Shown here: positions 33,429 through 43,232 of the stretch, in pieces | How the letters are laid out: every line of letters starts with the position of its first letter | Position numbering within the stretch: position 1 is the first letter of the stretch | DNA from: Actinoallomurus sp963850195 | Lineage (GTDB): Bacteria; Actinomycetota; Actinomycetes; Streptosporangiales; Streptosporangiaceae | Length of the DNA stretch: 64,000 nucleotides | NCBI GenBank assembly: GCA_963850195.1 | Contig: CAWKKD010000008.1 | Span: 62,001-126,000, forward strand | Reading direction: 5' to 3' | Notes under the pieces: generated by a model | What the model saw: only the letters and a program-made list of their open reading frames with translations | Told to the model about the DNA's origin: nothing | The model's database searches: none | Position numbers and translations under genes: made by a program

Positions 33429-33476
33429 CCACAACCTGTGGTGAACATACATCTATGTAACTACTAGATGTTGTGG
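33429..33476. promoter_or_regulatory. Two NrdR-box-like sites upstream of nrdRJ
   Basis: ccacaacctgtggtga (33429-33444) and ctactagatgttgtgg (33461-33476) match the NrdR consensus ACACTATATATTGTGT at 9 and 11 of 16 positions. They start 32 bp apart, three helical turns, as in tandem NrdR boxes of Streptomyces. They lie 59-106 bp before the nrdR start. Confidence 0.65.
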
Positions 33477-33591
33477 TCCCACCGTAGAGCCCGACGATGG
33501 CCATCGCAACCTCGTCGGCACCACTCGCACGAAGACGCTGCTCACGTAACAGCCGGGCGGCGTGTCGCCCCCCGGACGGGCCGGGACGCCG

Positions 33592-33933
33592 TCACCGTGA
33601 GGGCAGAAGGACCCGCTGACCAGGGTTGATGATGGAGCCGGACAACGCGTTGAGGTCGATCATCCGCTGCACCGTGACGCGGGGATCGACCCCGGGCCGG
33701 GCGCGTACGGCGATCGTCCACAGCGTGTCGTGCCGGCCCACGACCACCGACTCCGGCACCACGTCACGACCGGTCCGGTCACCACCAGATGTGGCCCCGG
33801 CGCCGTGCCGGGCCCCCAGCCAGAGCACCGCGAGCAGCGCGAGCGCCACGGTGCCGACGACCACGACGCGGCCGCGTGTGGTGAGCCGGACACCGGCCGA
33901 CCGGGAAGGGCGAGTCCGAGCGAGCCCGCTCAT
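33592..33933 (-). CDS. Membrane-anchored LysM protein, probable SOS cell-division suppressor (ChiZ/YneA-like)
   Basis: The 113-residue protein has a short basic cytoplasmic start, one membrane helix (VVVVGTVALALLAVLWLGA, about residues 24-42) and an outside LysM domain (VVVGRHDTLWTIAVRARPGV, then LNALSGSIINPGQRVLLP). The ATG at 33933 follows AAGGGAG by 5 nt; the longer open frame upstream runs through the LexA boxes and is not used. It is divergent from lexA with two SOS boxes between. This is the layout of Rv2719c/ChiZ and YneA, which delay division during DNA damage. Function is inferred from layout and architecture. Confidence 0.85.
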   Translation of the reverse strand: MSGLARTRPSRSAGVRLTTRGRVVVVGTVALALLAVLWLGARHGAGATSGGDRTGRDVVPESVVVGRHDTLWTIAVRARPGVDPRVTVQRMIDLNALSGSIINPGQRVLLPSR

Positions 33934-33970
33934 GTCGATCTCCCTTCTGATGATCCGAACAGAATTTCGA

Positions 33971-33986
33971 TCGAACATCTGTACGA
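33971..33986. promoter_or_regulatory. LexA (SOS) box 1
   Basis: tcgaacatctgtacga fits the actinobacterial SOS box TCGAAC-N4-GTTCGA at all but one base. It lies 38 bp upstream of the LysM gene. Confidence 0.8.
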
Positions 33987-34024
33987 GTTCTATCGCACGA
34001 GCTCGGCAAAATTCCAGCACTTCT

Positions 34025-34040
34025 TCGAACAGGTGTTTGA
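34025..34040. promoter_or_regulatory. LexA (SOS) box 2
   Basis: tcgaacaggtgtttga matches TCGAAC-N4-GTTYGA. It lies 90 bp upstream of the lexA start and 39 bp from box 1. Confidence 0.85.
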
Positions 34041-34129
34041 TCATTTCGCCATGAGGCGCTAACGTCCCTCTGAGAGCGAAATACCGGCGACAGCGCGTCA
34101 CCGGAGCACAGCCATCCAGCGGAGAGATC

Positions 34130-34825
34130 ATGACCAAGGTCCGGGAATTGCCCGACGGTCCGAACGACGAGAGCGGACTGACGGCACGCCAGCGCATGGT
34201 GCTGGAGGTGATCCGCGATTCGGTCCAGACCCGTGGCTACCCTCCGTCGATGCGGGAGATCGGTGTGGCCGTCGGGCTCACCAGCACCTCGAGCGTCTCG
34301 CACCAGCTCCGCGCGCTGCAGAGTAAGGGCTTCCTGTTGCGCGACCCCAACCGGCCGCGCGCCGTGGTGGTCCGCATGCCCGGCTCACCGGGCGTGCCCG
34401 CGCTGGAGTCGTACGAGACCGCGTCGGGCCAGGACTCCGCGACACGCCCCGCGCCCACGTACGTCCCGCTCGTCGGCCGGATCGCGGCCGGTGGCCCGAT
34501 CCTCGCCGAGGAAGCGGTCGAGGACGTGTTCGCGCTGCCCAGGCAGCTCGTGGGCGAAGGCACCCACTTCCTCCTCAATGTCAGCGGTGACTCGATGATC
34601 GAGGCGGCCATCGCCGACGGCGACTGGGTCGTCGTCCGCCAGCAGCCCGTCGCCGAGAACGGCGACATCGTGGCCGCGATGATCGAGGGCGAGGCCACGG
34701 TCAAGACGTTCAAGCGCCGCGACGACAAGGTCTGGCTGATGCCGCACAATCCGGCGTACGAGCCGATCTCGGGCGACGACGCGACGATCCTCGGCCGCGT
34801 GGTGGCCGTCCTGCGCAAGATGTGA
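34130..34825 (+). CDS. lexA: LexA repressor of the SOS response
   Basis: The 231-residue repressor has a winged HTH at residues 15-80 (LTARQRMVLEVIRDSVQTRG, STSSVSHQLRALQSKG) and a C-terminal autoprotease. The cleavage bond is Ala120-Gly121 in GRIAAGGPIL. The catalytic serine is Ser155 in GDSMIEAA and the lysine is Lys192 in EATVKTFKRR. RecA-ssDNA stimulates self-cleavage and opens the regulon. The ATG at 34130 follows GGAGAG. Box 2 upstream indicates autoregulation. It is monocistronic and ends at a strong terminator. Confidence 0.97.
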   Translation: MTKVRELPDGPNDESGLTARQRMVLEVIRDSVQTRGYPPSMREIGVAVGLTSTSSVSHQLRALQSKGFLLRDPNRPRAVVVRMPGSPGVPALESYETASGQDSATRPAPTYVPLVGRIAAGGPILAEEAVEDVFALPRQLVGEGTHFLLNVSGDSMIEAAIADGDWVVVRQQPVAENGDIVAAMIEGEATVKTFKRRDDKVWLMPHNPAYEPISGDDATILGRVVAVLRKM

Positions 34826-34846
34826 CCGGAGCCGACGTCTCCGCGT

Positions 34847-34894
34847 AACGGCCCGGGCGCGCCCCTCTCGTCGAGGGAGCGGGCCCGGGCCGTT
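34847..34894. terminator. lexA terminator, also placed to end leuS
   Basis: aacggcccgggc (34847-34858) and gcccgggccgtt (34883-34894) make a perfect 12-bp stem followed by T residues on the plus strand. An inner 'cctc...gagg' stem adds stability. It lies 8 bp from the convergent leuS stop. Confidence 0.85.
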
Positions 34895-34901
34895 TTCGCG
34901 A

Positions 34902-37367
<2,466 letters not shown>

Positions 37368-37427
37368 GGGTTCCTCGTCTGATTCGCACGGCTTCGGCTC
37401 CACGAAACTGTGCCCCTTGCATGAGAA

Positions 37428-37449
37428 GGCCCCTCGCACAGGAGGGGCT
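37428..37449 (-). promoter_or_regulatory. Hairpin in the leuS leader, possible attenuator
   Basis: gcccctc (37429-37435) and gaggggc (37442-37448) form a 7-bp stem, extended by one G-U pair, with a 6-nt loop about 60 nt upstream of the leuS ATG. No T-box motif and no leucine-rich leader peptide was seen. Confidence 0.35.
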
Positions 37450-37573
37450 GCCACGTCGACGAACTCACGTCAACGCGGCCATTTAAGGAGCAGCCGAGAG
37501 CGCATATCCCAAGAATAGCGCAGACGCAAGGAGGTCCACGGACGCTTTGTCACCGGCCCGTCGCACCCCTGAC

Positions 37574-37594
37574 TTACAGGAAGGTTTCCTGTAA
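37574..37594. promoter_or_regulatory. Perfect 21-bp palindrome, probable operator of the LPMO gene
   Basis: ttacaggaa-ggt-ttcctgtaa has fully complementary 9-bp arms. It ends 5 bp before the surviving LPMO coding sequence. AT-rich composition and symmetry suggest a regulator site rather than a terminator. Confidence 0.6.
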
Positions 37595-37599
37595 ATTAA

Positions 37600-38088
37600 G
37601 GGCTCGGTGACATCCGGTGCGCCCAGCACGAGGTGGCCGACTGCGGGGACATCCAGTACGAACCGCAGAGCGTCGAGGGCCCGAAGGGCTTCCCGCAGGC
37701 CGGCCCCGCCGACGGCCAGATCTGCAGTGCCGGGCACGCGAACTTCGCCCAGCTCGACGACCCGCGCGGCGGCACCTGGCCGGCGGCCTCGGTCCCGAGC
37801 GGCCAGGGCTACGACTTCACGTGGACCTTCACCGCCATCCACGCGACCACGTCGTTCCGCTACTTCATCACCAAGAGCGGCCATGACCCGGCGAAGCCGC
37901 TGACGCGCGCCGACCTGGACCCCCAGCCCTTCCTCGAGGTCGACCTCGGCGGGCAGCGGCCGACCAATCCCACCTCCCACCACGGCACCCTGCCGGTCCG
38001 CAGCGGCCGCCAGCTCATCCTCGCCGTATGGGACATCGCCGACACCGGCAACGCGTTCTACTCCTGCGACGACGTCGACTTCGGCTAA
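37600..38088 (+). pseudogene. 5'-truncated lytic polysaccharide monooxygenase (AA10, chitin/cellulose-binding)
   Basis: The frame opens after a TAA at 37597-37599 and reads IRCAQHEVADCGDIQYEPQS, then VEGPKGFPQAGPADGQICSAG, matching the early middle of AA10 LPMOs. Later come FTWTFTAIHATTSFRYFITK (second copper histidine, AIHATT), PFLEVDLGG, TLPVRSGRQLILAVWDIADT and the terminal NAFYSCDDVDF. Missing are the signal peptide and the mature N-terminus with the first copper histidine. No start codon with a ribosome site remains; a GTG at 37633 is the first possible. Without His1 the copper site cannot form, so activity should be lost. Operator palindrome and terminator still flank it. Confidence 0.75.
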
Positions 38089-38096
38089 AGGACCGC

Positions 38097-38130
38097 GGTG
38101 CCGGGCGGGCCGACCCCACCGCCCGGCACC
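38097..38130 (+). terminator. Terminator after the LPMO remnant
   Basis: ggtgccgggcgg (38097-38108) and ccgcccggcacc (38119-38130) form a perfect 12-bp stem with a 10-nt loop, 8 nt after the stop. Confidence 0.8.
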
Positions 38131-38175
38131 GTGATCGGGCGCCTGCGATATCAATGGATATCCGCGCCCGATCAC
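38131..38175. promoter_or_regulatory. Nested palindromes upstream of the acyl-CoA ligase gene
   Basis: Outer arms gtgatcgggcgc (38131-38142) and gcgcccgatcac (38164-38175) are perfect. Inside lies gatatc-aatg-gatatc (38147-38162). The structure ends 14 bp before the start codon, so it could be a repressor site or a 5'-UTR hairpin. Confidence 0.6.
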
Positions 38176-38189
38176 AGCAGGAGTGACCG

Positions 38190-39722
38190 ATGCTGAACCT
38201 TTCCGTCGTCCTCGACGACGCCGCTCGCGAGACCCCCGACCGCGAAGCCATCGTCTTCGGTGAGCTCCGGCTGTCCTACGCCTTCGTCAACACGATCGCG
38301 AACCAGGTGGCGAACCTCCTGAGGTCGCGCGGTGTGGCGCCCGGGGACAAGGTCGCGATCAGCTGCCCCAACCTGCCGTACTTCCCGATGGTCTACTTCG
38401 GGATCCTCAAGGCGGGCGCCGTCGTCGTACCGCTGAACGTCCTGCTCAAGCGGCGCGAGATCGCCTACCACCTCGAGGACTCCGGCGCGAAGGCGCTGTT
38501 CTGCTTCGAGGGCACCCCGGAGCTGCCGCTCGGCGAGGAGGGCCGGAACGCCTTCGACGCCACCGACGGCTGCGAGCACCTGTTCGTACTGCCCGCCACG
38601 CCGCTCGCGACCGAGACCCCGCACGGCGAGTCGTTCTGGGCGGCCATCGGCGACCAGGCCGGTGAGTTCGAGACCGCGCAGACCGAGGCGAGCGACGTCG
38701 CCGTCATCCTGTACACGAGCGGTACGACGGGCCGGCCGAAGGGCGCGCTGCTCACCCACCAGAACATGCTGCTGAACGCGATGGTCTCCGACCGCATGTT
38801 CGCCGAGGCCGACCACGACGTGTTCCTCGCGGCGCTGCCGCTCTTCCACGCCTTCGGCCAGTCGGTGGTGCTCAACACCGGATTCCTGCGCCGGAGCACG
38901 CTGGTGCTGGTGCCGCGGTTCGAGGCGGGCGCGGTGCTCGACCTGATGCTCAAGGAGAAGGTCACGCTGTTCGCGGGCGTACCGACGATGTACTGGGGGC
39001 TGCTCACGCACAACGGCGGGCACGACCTCGCCGAGGTCGGCGCGTCGCTCACGACCGCGTCGTCCGGCGGCTCGGCGCTGCCGCTCGAGGTGCTGAACCG
39101 CTTCTCCGAGCGCTTCGGCGTCGACATCCTCGAGGGGTACGGGCTGTCGGAGACGTCTCCGGTCGCGTCCTTCAACCGCCCGGACCGGCCGACCAAGCCC
39201 GGCTCGATCGGCCTGCCGATCTGGGGCGTGGAGATGAAGCTCATCGAGGACGACTGGAAGGACGCCGGCGACGGACCGGGCGAGATCGCGGTACGCGGGC
39301 ACTGCGTCATGGCCGGCTACCACGAGCGGCCCGAGGCGACCGCCGAGGTCATGCGCGACGGCTGGTTCCGTACGGGCGACATCGCGCGCCGCGACGAGGA
39401 CGGCTACTACTTCATCATCGACCGCTCCAAGGACATGATCATCCGCGGCGGCTTCAACGTGTACCCGCGCGAGATCGAGGAGGTGCTGATGACGCACCCG
39501 GCGGTGTCCCTGGCCGCGGTCGTCGGCATCCCCCACGAGAGCCACGGCGAGGAGATCAAGGCGTACGTGATCCCGGTCCACGGCTCCACCACCACCGAGG
39601 ACGAGCTGATGGCCTGGGCGAAGGAGAATCTCGCGAGCTACAAGTACCCGCGCGCCGTGGAGTTCCGCGACGACCTGCCGATGACCGCGACCGGCAAGAT
39701 CCTCAAGCGCGAGCTGCGCTGA
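38190..39722 (+). CDS. Long-chain acyl-CoA ligase (AMP-binding enzyme)
   Basis: The 510-residue enzyme activates carboxylic acids to acyl-CoA through an acyl-AMP. The P-loop-like motif VILYTSGTTGRPKGALLTH lies near residue 170, LEGYGLSETSPV follows in the middle, then GWFRTGDIARRDEDGYYFII and the hinge DRSKDMIIRGGFNVYPREIEE. The final lysine is in ATGKILKREL. It resembles medium/long-chain FadD proteins; chain preference is unknown. The ATG at 38190 follows GGAGTG. A nested palindrome directly upstream suggests dedicated regulation. The gene behind it is 18 bp away. Confidence 0.93.
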   Translation: MLNLSVVLDDAARETPDREAIVFGELRLSYAFVNTIANQVANLLRSRGVAPGDKVAISCPNLPYFPMVYFGILKAGAVVVPLNVLLKRREIAYHLEDSGAKALFCFEGTPELPLGEEGRNAFDATDGCEHLFVLPATPLATETPHGESFWAAIGDQAGEFETAQTEASDVAVILYTSGTTGRPKGALLTHQNMLLNAMVSDRMFAEADHDVFLAALPLFHAFGQSVVLNTGFLRRSTLVLVPRFEAGAVLDLMLKEKVTLFAGVPTMYWGLLTHNGGHDLAEVGASLTTASSGGSALPLEVLNRFSERFGVDILEGYGLSETSPVASFNRPDRPTKPGSIGLPIWGVEMKLIEDDWKDAGDGPGEIAVRGHCVMAGYHERPEATAEVMRDGWFRTGDIARRDEDGYYFIIDRSKDMIIRGGFNVYPREIEEVLMTHPAVSLAAVVGIPHESHGEEIKAYVIPVHGSTTTEDELMAWAKENLASYKYPRAVEFRDDLPMTATGKILKRELR

Positions 39723-39740
39723 GTCCGTACGCTACGACGC

Positions 39741-40481
39741 GTGAAAACCGTGATCGCCGCAGCCGCGACGCTGGTCGTCGCGGCCGTGGCGGCGGTCGTG
39801 CTCGTGCTCACCCGCCACGCCGATGCCGGGCCCGACCCCTACGCCGGTACCTATCCCCTCGTCACACCCGCGCCGACCGTCAGCCCGGGGCCGACCTGGC
39901 GGCCGAGCGGCCGCCCCGCGGGCCGGCTCCCGGTCTTCCACGGCACCGGGTCCCGGGTGGCCGGGCGGATCACCGACCGGGCCGCCGGGGTGTCGTACGC
40001 GAAGTTCGCGCCACCGTGGCACGCGCCGAAGCAGCTCGGCCACGACACCACGGCCGCGCAGCTCATCGACGGCGGACGCAACGCCGGATACGGCCACTAC
40101 TGGTACATCGCGGTCTACTCCGGCCCGCTGCCGGCGAAGTTCTCCGGCGCCGCGCCCGGCCCGTACGCGCTGCGCGCCGCCGCCGAGCTGTACGGCCGTG
40201 ACTGGGCCGGCGAGCTGTACGACGAGCACGACCGGCGCACCGAGCTGGCCGGGCAGTCGATGACCATCGACCGTCACCATGCCTGGCTGAGCGCCTTCCG
40301 CATGACGCACCTGGACGGTACGCCGCGCGTCGAGAAGGCCCAGACCGAGGTGGTCATCACCGTCGACACCGGCCATCGCGTGCCCACCCTCGTGACCATC
40401 ACCGTGCCGAGCAACAAGGCCGCGCTGCTACCCGACATCAACACCCTGGTCCGCTCGCTGCACGTCGTGGGTCCGTCATGA
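39741..40481 (+). CDS. Exported or membrane-anchored hypothetical protein
   Basis: The 246-residue protein starts with a hydrophobic helix (VIAAAATLVVAAVAAVVLVLT, residues 4-24) and then a Pro/Thr-rich linker (TPAPTVSPGPTWRPSGRP). An outer globular domain follows, with aromatic and His residues (HYWYIAVYSGPLP) and an end that reads VTIT-VPSNKAALLPDINTLV. There is no lipobox cysteine, so it is either anchored by its N-terminus or cleaved. No family is recognised. TACGCT (39728-39733) lies 7 nt before the GTG, suggesting a leaderless transcript. Confidence 0.75.
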   Translation: MKTVIAAAATLVVAAVAAVVLVLTRHADAGPDPYAGTYPLVTPAPTVSPGPTWRPSGRPAGRLPVFHGTGSRVAGRITDRAAGVSYAKFAPPWHAPKQLGHDTTAAQLIDGGRNAGYGHYWYIAVYSGPLPAKFSGAAPGPYALRAAAELYGRDWAGELYDEHDRRTELAGQSMTIDRHHAWLSAFRMTHLDGTPRVEKAQTEVVITVDTGHRVPTLVTITVPSNKAALLPDINTLVRSLHVVGPS

Positions 40482-40488
40482 TCGGCTC

Positions 40489-41199
40489 ATGAAGATCTCC
40501 CTCATCACCGGGGCCAACAAGGGCATCGGCCTCGAGACCGCCCGGTCCATCGGCGGAACCGTGCTGGTCGGCGCGCGCGACGAGCAGCGCGGTCGCGCGG
40601 CCGAGGCGGCGTTGCGCGCCGACGGCGTGGACGCCCGGTTCGTACGGCTCGACGTGACCGACCCGGCGACGGTCGAGGCGGCCGCGGCGTGGATCGACGC
40701 GGAGCACGGCCACCTGGACGTGCTCGTGAACAACGCCGGGATCCTGATCGACACGGCCGGGGAACCCCCGAGCGGGCTGCCGATCGACACGCTACGCCGG
40801 ACGTTCGAGGTCAACGTGTACGGCGTCGTCTCGGTGACCAACGCGATGCTGCCGCTGCTGCGCCGCGCCCCGGCCGCACGGATCGTCAACGTCTCGAGCG
40901 GCATCGGCTCCATCGAGCTGAACAGCACCGGCGACCTGTTCAGCGGCTCCGCGCTCACCGCCTACGCCGCGTCCAAGAGCGCCCTGAACGCCCTCACCGT
41001 CAAGTACGCCGTGGAACTGACCGGCACACCGATCAAGGTCAACGCGGTGACGCCGGGGTTCTGCGCCACCGACATCAACGACCACCAGGGCCACCGGACC
41101 GCGAGCCAGGGCGCGTCCGTCGTCGTCGGCGCCGCCCTGCTCGGCGAGGACGGCCCGACCGGCACGTTCTTCGGCTCGGACGGCCCGGTGCCGTGGTGA
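40489..41199 (+). CDS. SDR family oxidoreductase
   Basis: The 236-residue protein is a classical short-chain dehydrogenase. NAD(P) binding: SLITGANKGIGLETARS (residues 4-20); structural NNAG in VLVNNAGIL; catalytic Ser in VNVSSGIGS; and YAASKSALN with Tyr and Lys near residues 163-167. GANKGIG is typical of carbonyl-reductase-like members that use NADPH. The substrate is unknown. The ATG at 40489 lies 7 bp after the preceding gene, which suggests one transcript with the exported unknown protein. It is convergent with the SRPBCC gene. Confidence 0.91.
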   Translation: MKISLITGANKGIGLETARSIGGTVLVGARDEQRGRAAEAALRADGVDARFVRLDVTDPATVEAAAAWIDAEHGHLDVLVNNAGILIDTAGEPPSGLPIDTLRRTFEVNVYGVVSVTNAMLPLLRRAPAARIVNVSSGIGSIELNSTGDLFSGSALTAYAASKSALNALTVKYAVELTGTPIKVNAVTPGFCATDINDHQGHRTASQGASVVVGAALLGEDGPTGTFFGSDGPVPW

Positions 41200-41206
41200 G
41201 GCCGCC

Positions 41207-41632
41207 TCAGCCGGTGACGGCGGCGATGGCCGTCTCCCACGAGCGCAGGTAATCCGGGTAGCCGTCGGCGAAGGCCCGTATGCCGTCCTCGGCGTCGGGC
41301 TTCAGCGCGGTGAGCTCGTAAGTGACGGTCACGTCCGTGGCGGCGTCGCCGGCGTCCTCCAGCACCACGGAGACGGTGCCGGCGTCGACGCCCGGCGTGA
41401 CGCGCGCGTACGAGATGCGGCGTCCGGGCTCGCGCGCGACGACGAGCCACACCGTCTCGTGGGTACGGAAGACGGTGCCGGGCTCGGTGTCGTCGTCGGC
41501 GGGCACCGGGAAGACCGGGTCCCAGCCGTGCACCCAGTCGCGCTCGCCGACCGGGGTGAACAGGCGGAACGCCTCCGAGGGCGGCAGCCCGACCCGCAGT
41601 CCGCCGGAGAGGCGACGCCGTATGGCGGTCAT
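41207..41632 (-). CDS. SRPBCC family protein
   Basis: The 141-residue protein fits the START/Bet v1-like fold used to bind hydrophobic ligands. It starts with a strand and the short helix pair PPSEAFRLFTPVGERDWVHGW, then long strands (ETVWLVVAREPGRRISYARV, TVTYELTALKPD), and ends in the long C-terminal helix (GYPDYLRSWETAIAAV). The ligand is unknown. Its ATG overlaps the stop of the small gene before it (41629-41632), so the two are translationally coupled. Confidence 0.82.
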   Translation of the reverse strand: MTAIRRRLSGGLRVGLPPSEAFRLFTPVGERDWVHGWDPVFPVPADDDTEPGTVFRTHETVWLVVAREPGRRISYARVTPGVDAGTVSVVLEDAGDAATDVTVTYELTALKPDAEDGIRAFADGYPDYLRSWETAIAAVTG

Positions 41633-41871
41633 CGCTCCTCCAGCCCGTGTGCGTCGGCGGACGTCAGCGTCAGCCCGTACACGGACCTGAGCTGCTCGAT
41701 CTTGCCCAGCGTCTCTGGGGAGAACGGCGCCTTGCCCTCGAAGGCGTGCAGGAACACGCCCTCGACGAGATCGCCGAGGGACATGTCCAGGTATTCGGCC
41801 ACGCCCTTGAGAACCTTCAGGAGGTTCCGCTCGACGCGCAGCCCGGTCTGAGTTCGCTCAACTGGCACCAT
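41629..41871 (-). CDS. Small conserved protein, possibly ribbon-helix-helix
   Basis: The 80-residue protein begins VPVERTQTGLRVERNLLKVLKGVAEYLDMS. A strand followed by helices and a second helix with LGDLVEGVFLHAFEG resembles a small ribbon-helix-helix or adaptor fold, though no signature proves it. It is coupled by a 4-bp ATGA overlap to the SRPBCC gene. A regulatory role for that partner is possible. The start ATG at 41871 is followed by no alternative. Confidence 0.72.
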   Translation of the reverse strand: MVPVERTQTGLRVERNLLKVLKGVAEYLDMSLGDLVEGVFLHAFEGKAPFSPETLGKIEQLRSVYGLTLTSADAHGLEER

Positions 41872-41899
41872 GGTAACAATGTACCAAGGTATCTAGATA

Positions 41900-43153
41900 T
41901 CAGAGCTCGTACGGCATGTGCTTGATGCCGTTGATGAAGTTCGACAGCAGCCGGTCCGGCGGTGCGGACGAGTGGATGCCCGGGGCGCGGCGGAAGAGCT
42001 CGCGGAACATCACGCTGATCTCGCGGCGGGCCAGGTGGGCGCCGAGGCAGAAGTGCGGACCCGGCCCCCCGAAGCCGACATGCGGGTTCGGGTCGCGGGT
42101 GATGTCGAAGACCTCGGAGTCGGCGAACACGGACTCGTCCCGGTTGGCCGCCCAGTAGAACAGCAGGAGCTTGGCGCCGGCCTCGATCGGGTTCCCGTTC
42201 AGCTCGGTGTCGCGGGTCGCGGTGCGCCGCATGTAGATGACCGGCGAGGCGAGCCGCACGATCTCCTCGACCGCGCCGGGGATGTACCGCTCGAAGTCCG
42301 ACAGCAGCAGCCGCCGCTGGTCCGGGTTGACGGTGAACAGCTTCAGCCCGTGCGCGATGGCGTTGCGCGTGGTCTCGTTGCCCGCCACGACGAGCAGGAT
42401 GAAGAACGACCCGAGCTCCTGGTCGGTCAGCGCCTCGCCGTCGATGTTCGCGTTGACCAGCGCCGAGGTCAGGTCGTCGGTCGGGTGCTCACGCCGGTGG
42501 CGCCCGAGGTCCTCGACGAGCTCCTTCAGCGTCTGGCCGGCCGTGATCAGCTGCGCGGCGACCTCGTCGGGGTCGTCGGGCACGAACTCGGGGTCGACGC
42601 CGCCGAGGATGATGTTGGAGTTGTCGAAGACCGTGGCGTAGGCGCTCTCCGGAATGCCCATCATGTCGCAGATGATCTTCAGCGGAACCCGCGCGGCGAC
42701 GTCGGGCACGAAGTCGCCCGAGCCCTTGGCGAGTACCTCCTCCACCACGTGCTCCGCGACCGACTGCACCTGGTCCTCGAACCGCTTGATCATCCGCGGC
42801 GAGAAGGCTCGTGAGACGATCCGGCGGATCTTGGCGTGCCGCGGGTCGTCCATGTTGATCATCGAGCCGAAGTACTCGTTCAGGTCCTGCGGCAGGTCGA
42901 TGATGCTGGTGGCGCCTTGCCCGGAGCAAAAGTCCGCGGGCCGGCGCGAGGCCTCGAGCACGTCGGCGTGCTTGACCAGGGCGTAGTACCCGGGGCCCGC
43001 CGGCATGATAGAGGGTTCGGGCTCGGCGAAGAACGCCGGGCTCGGCAGCTCGCGCAGTGCGCGGAACGCCGCGTGACGCTCGCTCAGGGGACGCCCCCAA
43101 AAGCCCCAGTCGCTGAGATTGATCCCGGCCGGACCGGCCGTGTCGACAGTCAC
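41900..43153 (-). CDS. Cytochrome P450 (CYP124/125/142-like)
   Basis: The 417-residue soluble P450 has the I-helix oxygen-activation motif LLVVAGNETTRNAI, the K-helix EEIVRLASPVIYMRR, and the haem loop FGGPGPHFCLGAHLARREI with the cysteine ligand. NMDDPRHAKIRRIVSRAFSP at the C-helix is typical of the CYP124/125/142 lineage, which hydroxylates sterols or methyl-branched lipids at the terminal carbon. That substrate class is an inference from similarity; it fits the branched-fatty-acid genes 1-4 kb away. Ferredoxin and reductase genes are absent here. The start is a GTG at 43153. Confidence 0.92.
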   Translation of the reverse strand: MTVDTAGPAGINLSDWGFWGRPLSERHAAFRALRELPSPAFFAEPEPSIMPAGPGYYALVKHADVLEASRRPADFCSGQGATSIIDLPQDLNEYFGSMINMDDPRHAKIRRIVSRAFSPRMIKRFEDQVQSVAEHVVEEVLAKGSGDFVPDVAARVPLKIICDMMGIPESAYATVFDNSNIILGGVDPEFVPDDPDEVAAQLITAGQTLKELVEDLGRHRREHPTDDLTSALVNANIDGEALTDQELGSFFILLVVAGNETTRNAIAHGLKLFTVNPDQRRLLLSDFERYIPGAVEEIVRLASPVIYMRRTATRDTELNGNPIEAGAKLLLFYWAANRDESVFADSEVFDITRDPNPHVGFGGPGPHFCLGAHLARREISVMFRELFRRAPGIHSSAPPDRLLSNFINGIKHMPYEL

Positions 43154-43232
43154 TCCCCGCTCACCCTCTTTGACTAGAATCCCGTTCGGAATACATCCTG
43201 CCAGCGGACGCCGCCCATGACAGGTGATCGCC

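Noticed and set aside
32845..33591. Cobalamin riboswitch before the B12-dependent reductase
   Set aside because: No B12-box-like sequence was seen upstream of nrdR or nrdJ; NrdR boxes explain regulation.
37368..37600. T-box leader of leuS
   Set aside because: No T-box core sequence or specifier-loop layout was seen; only a small hairpin.
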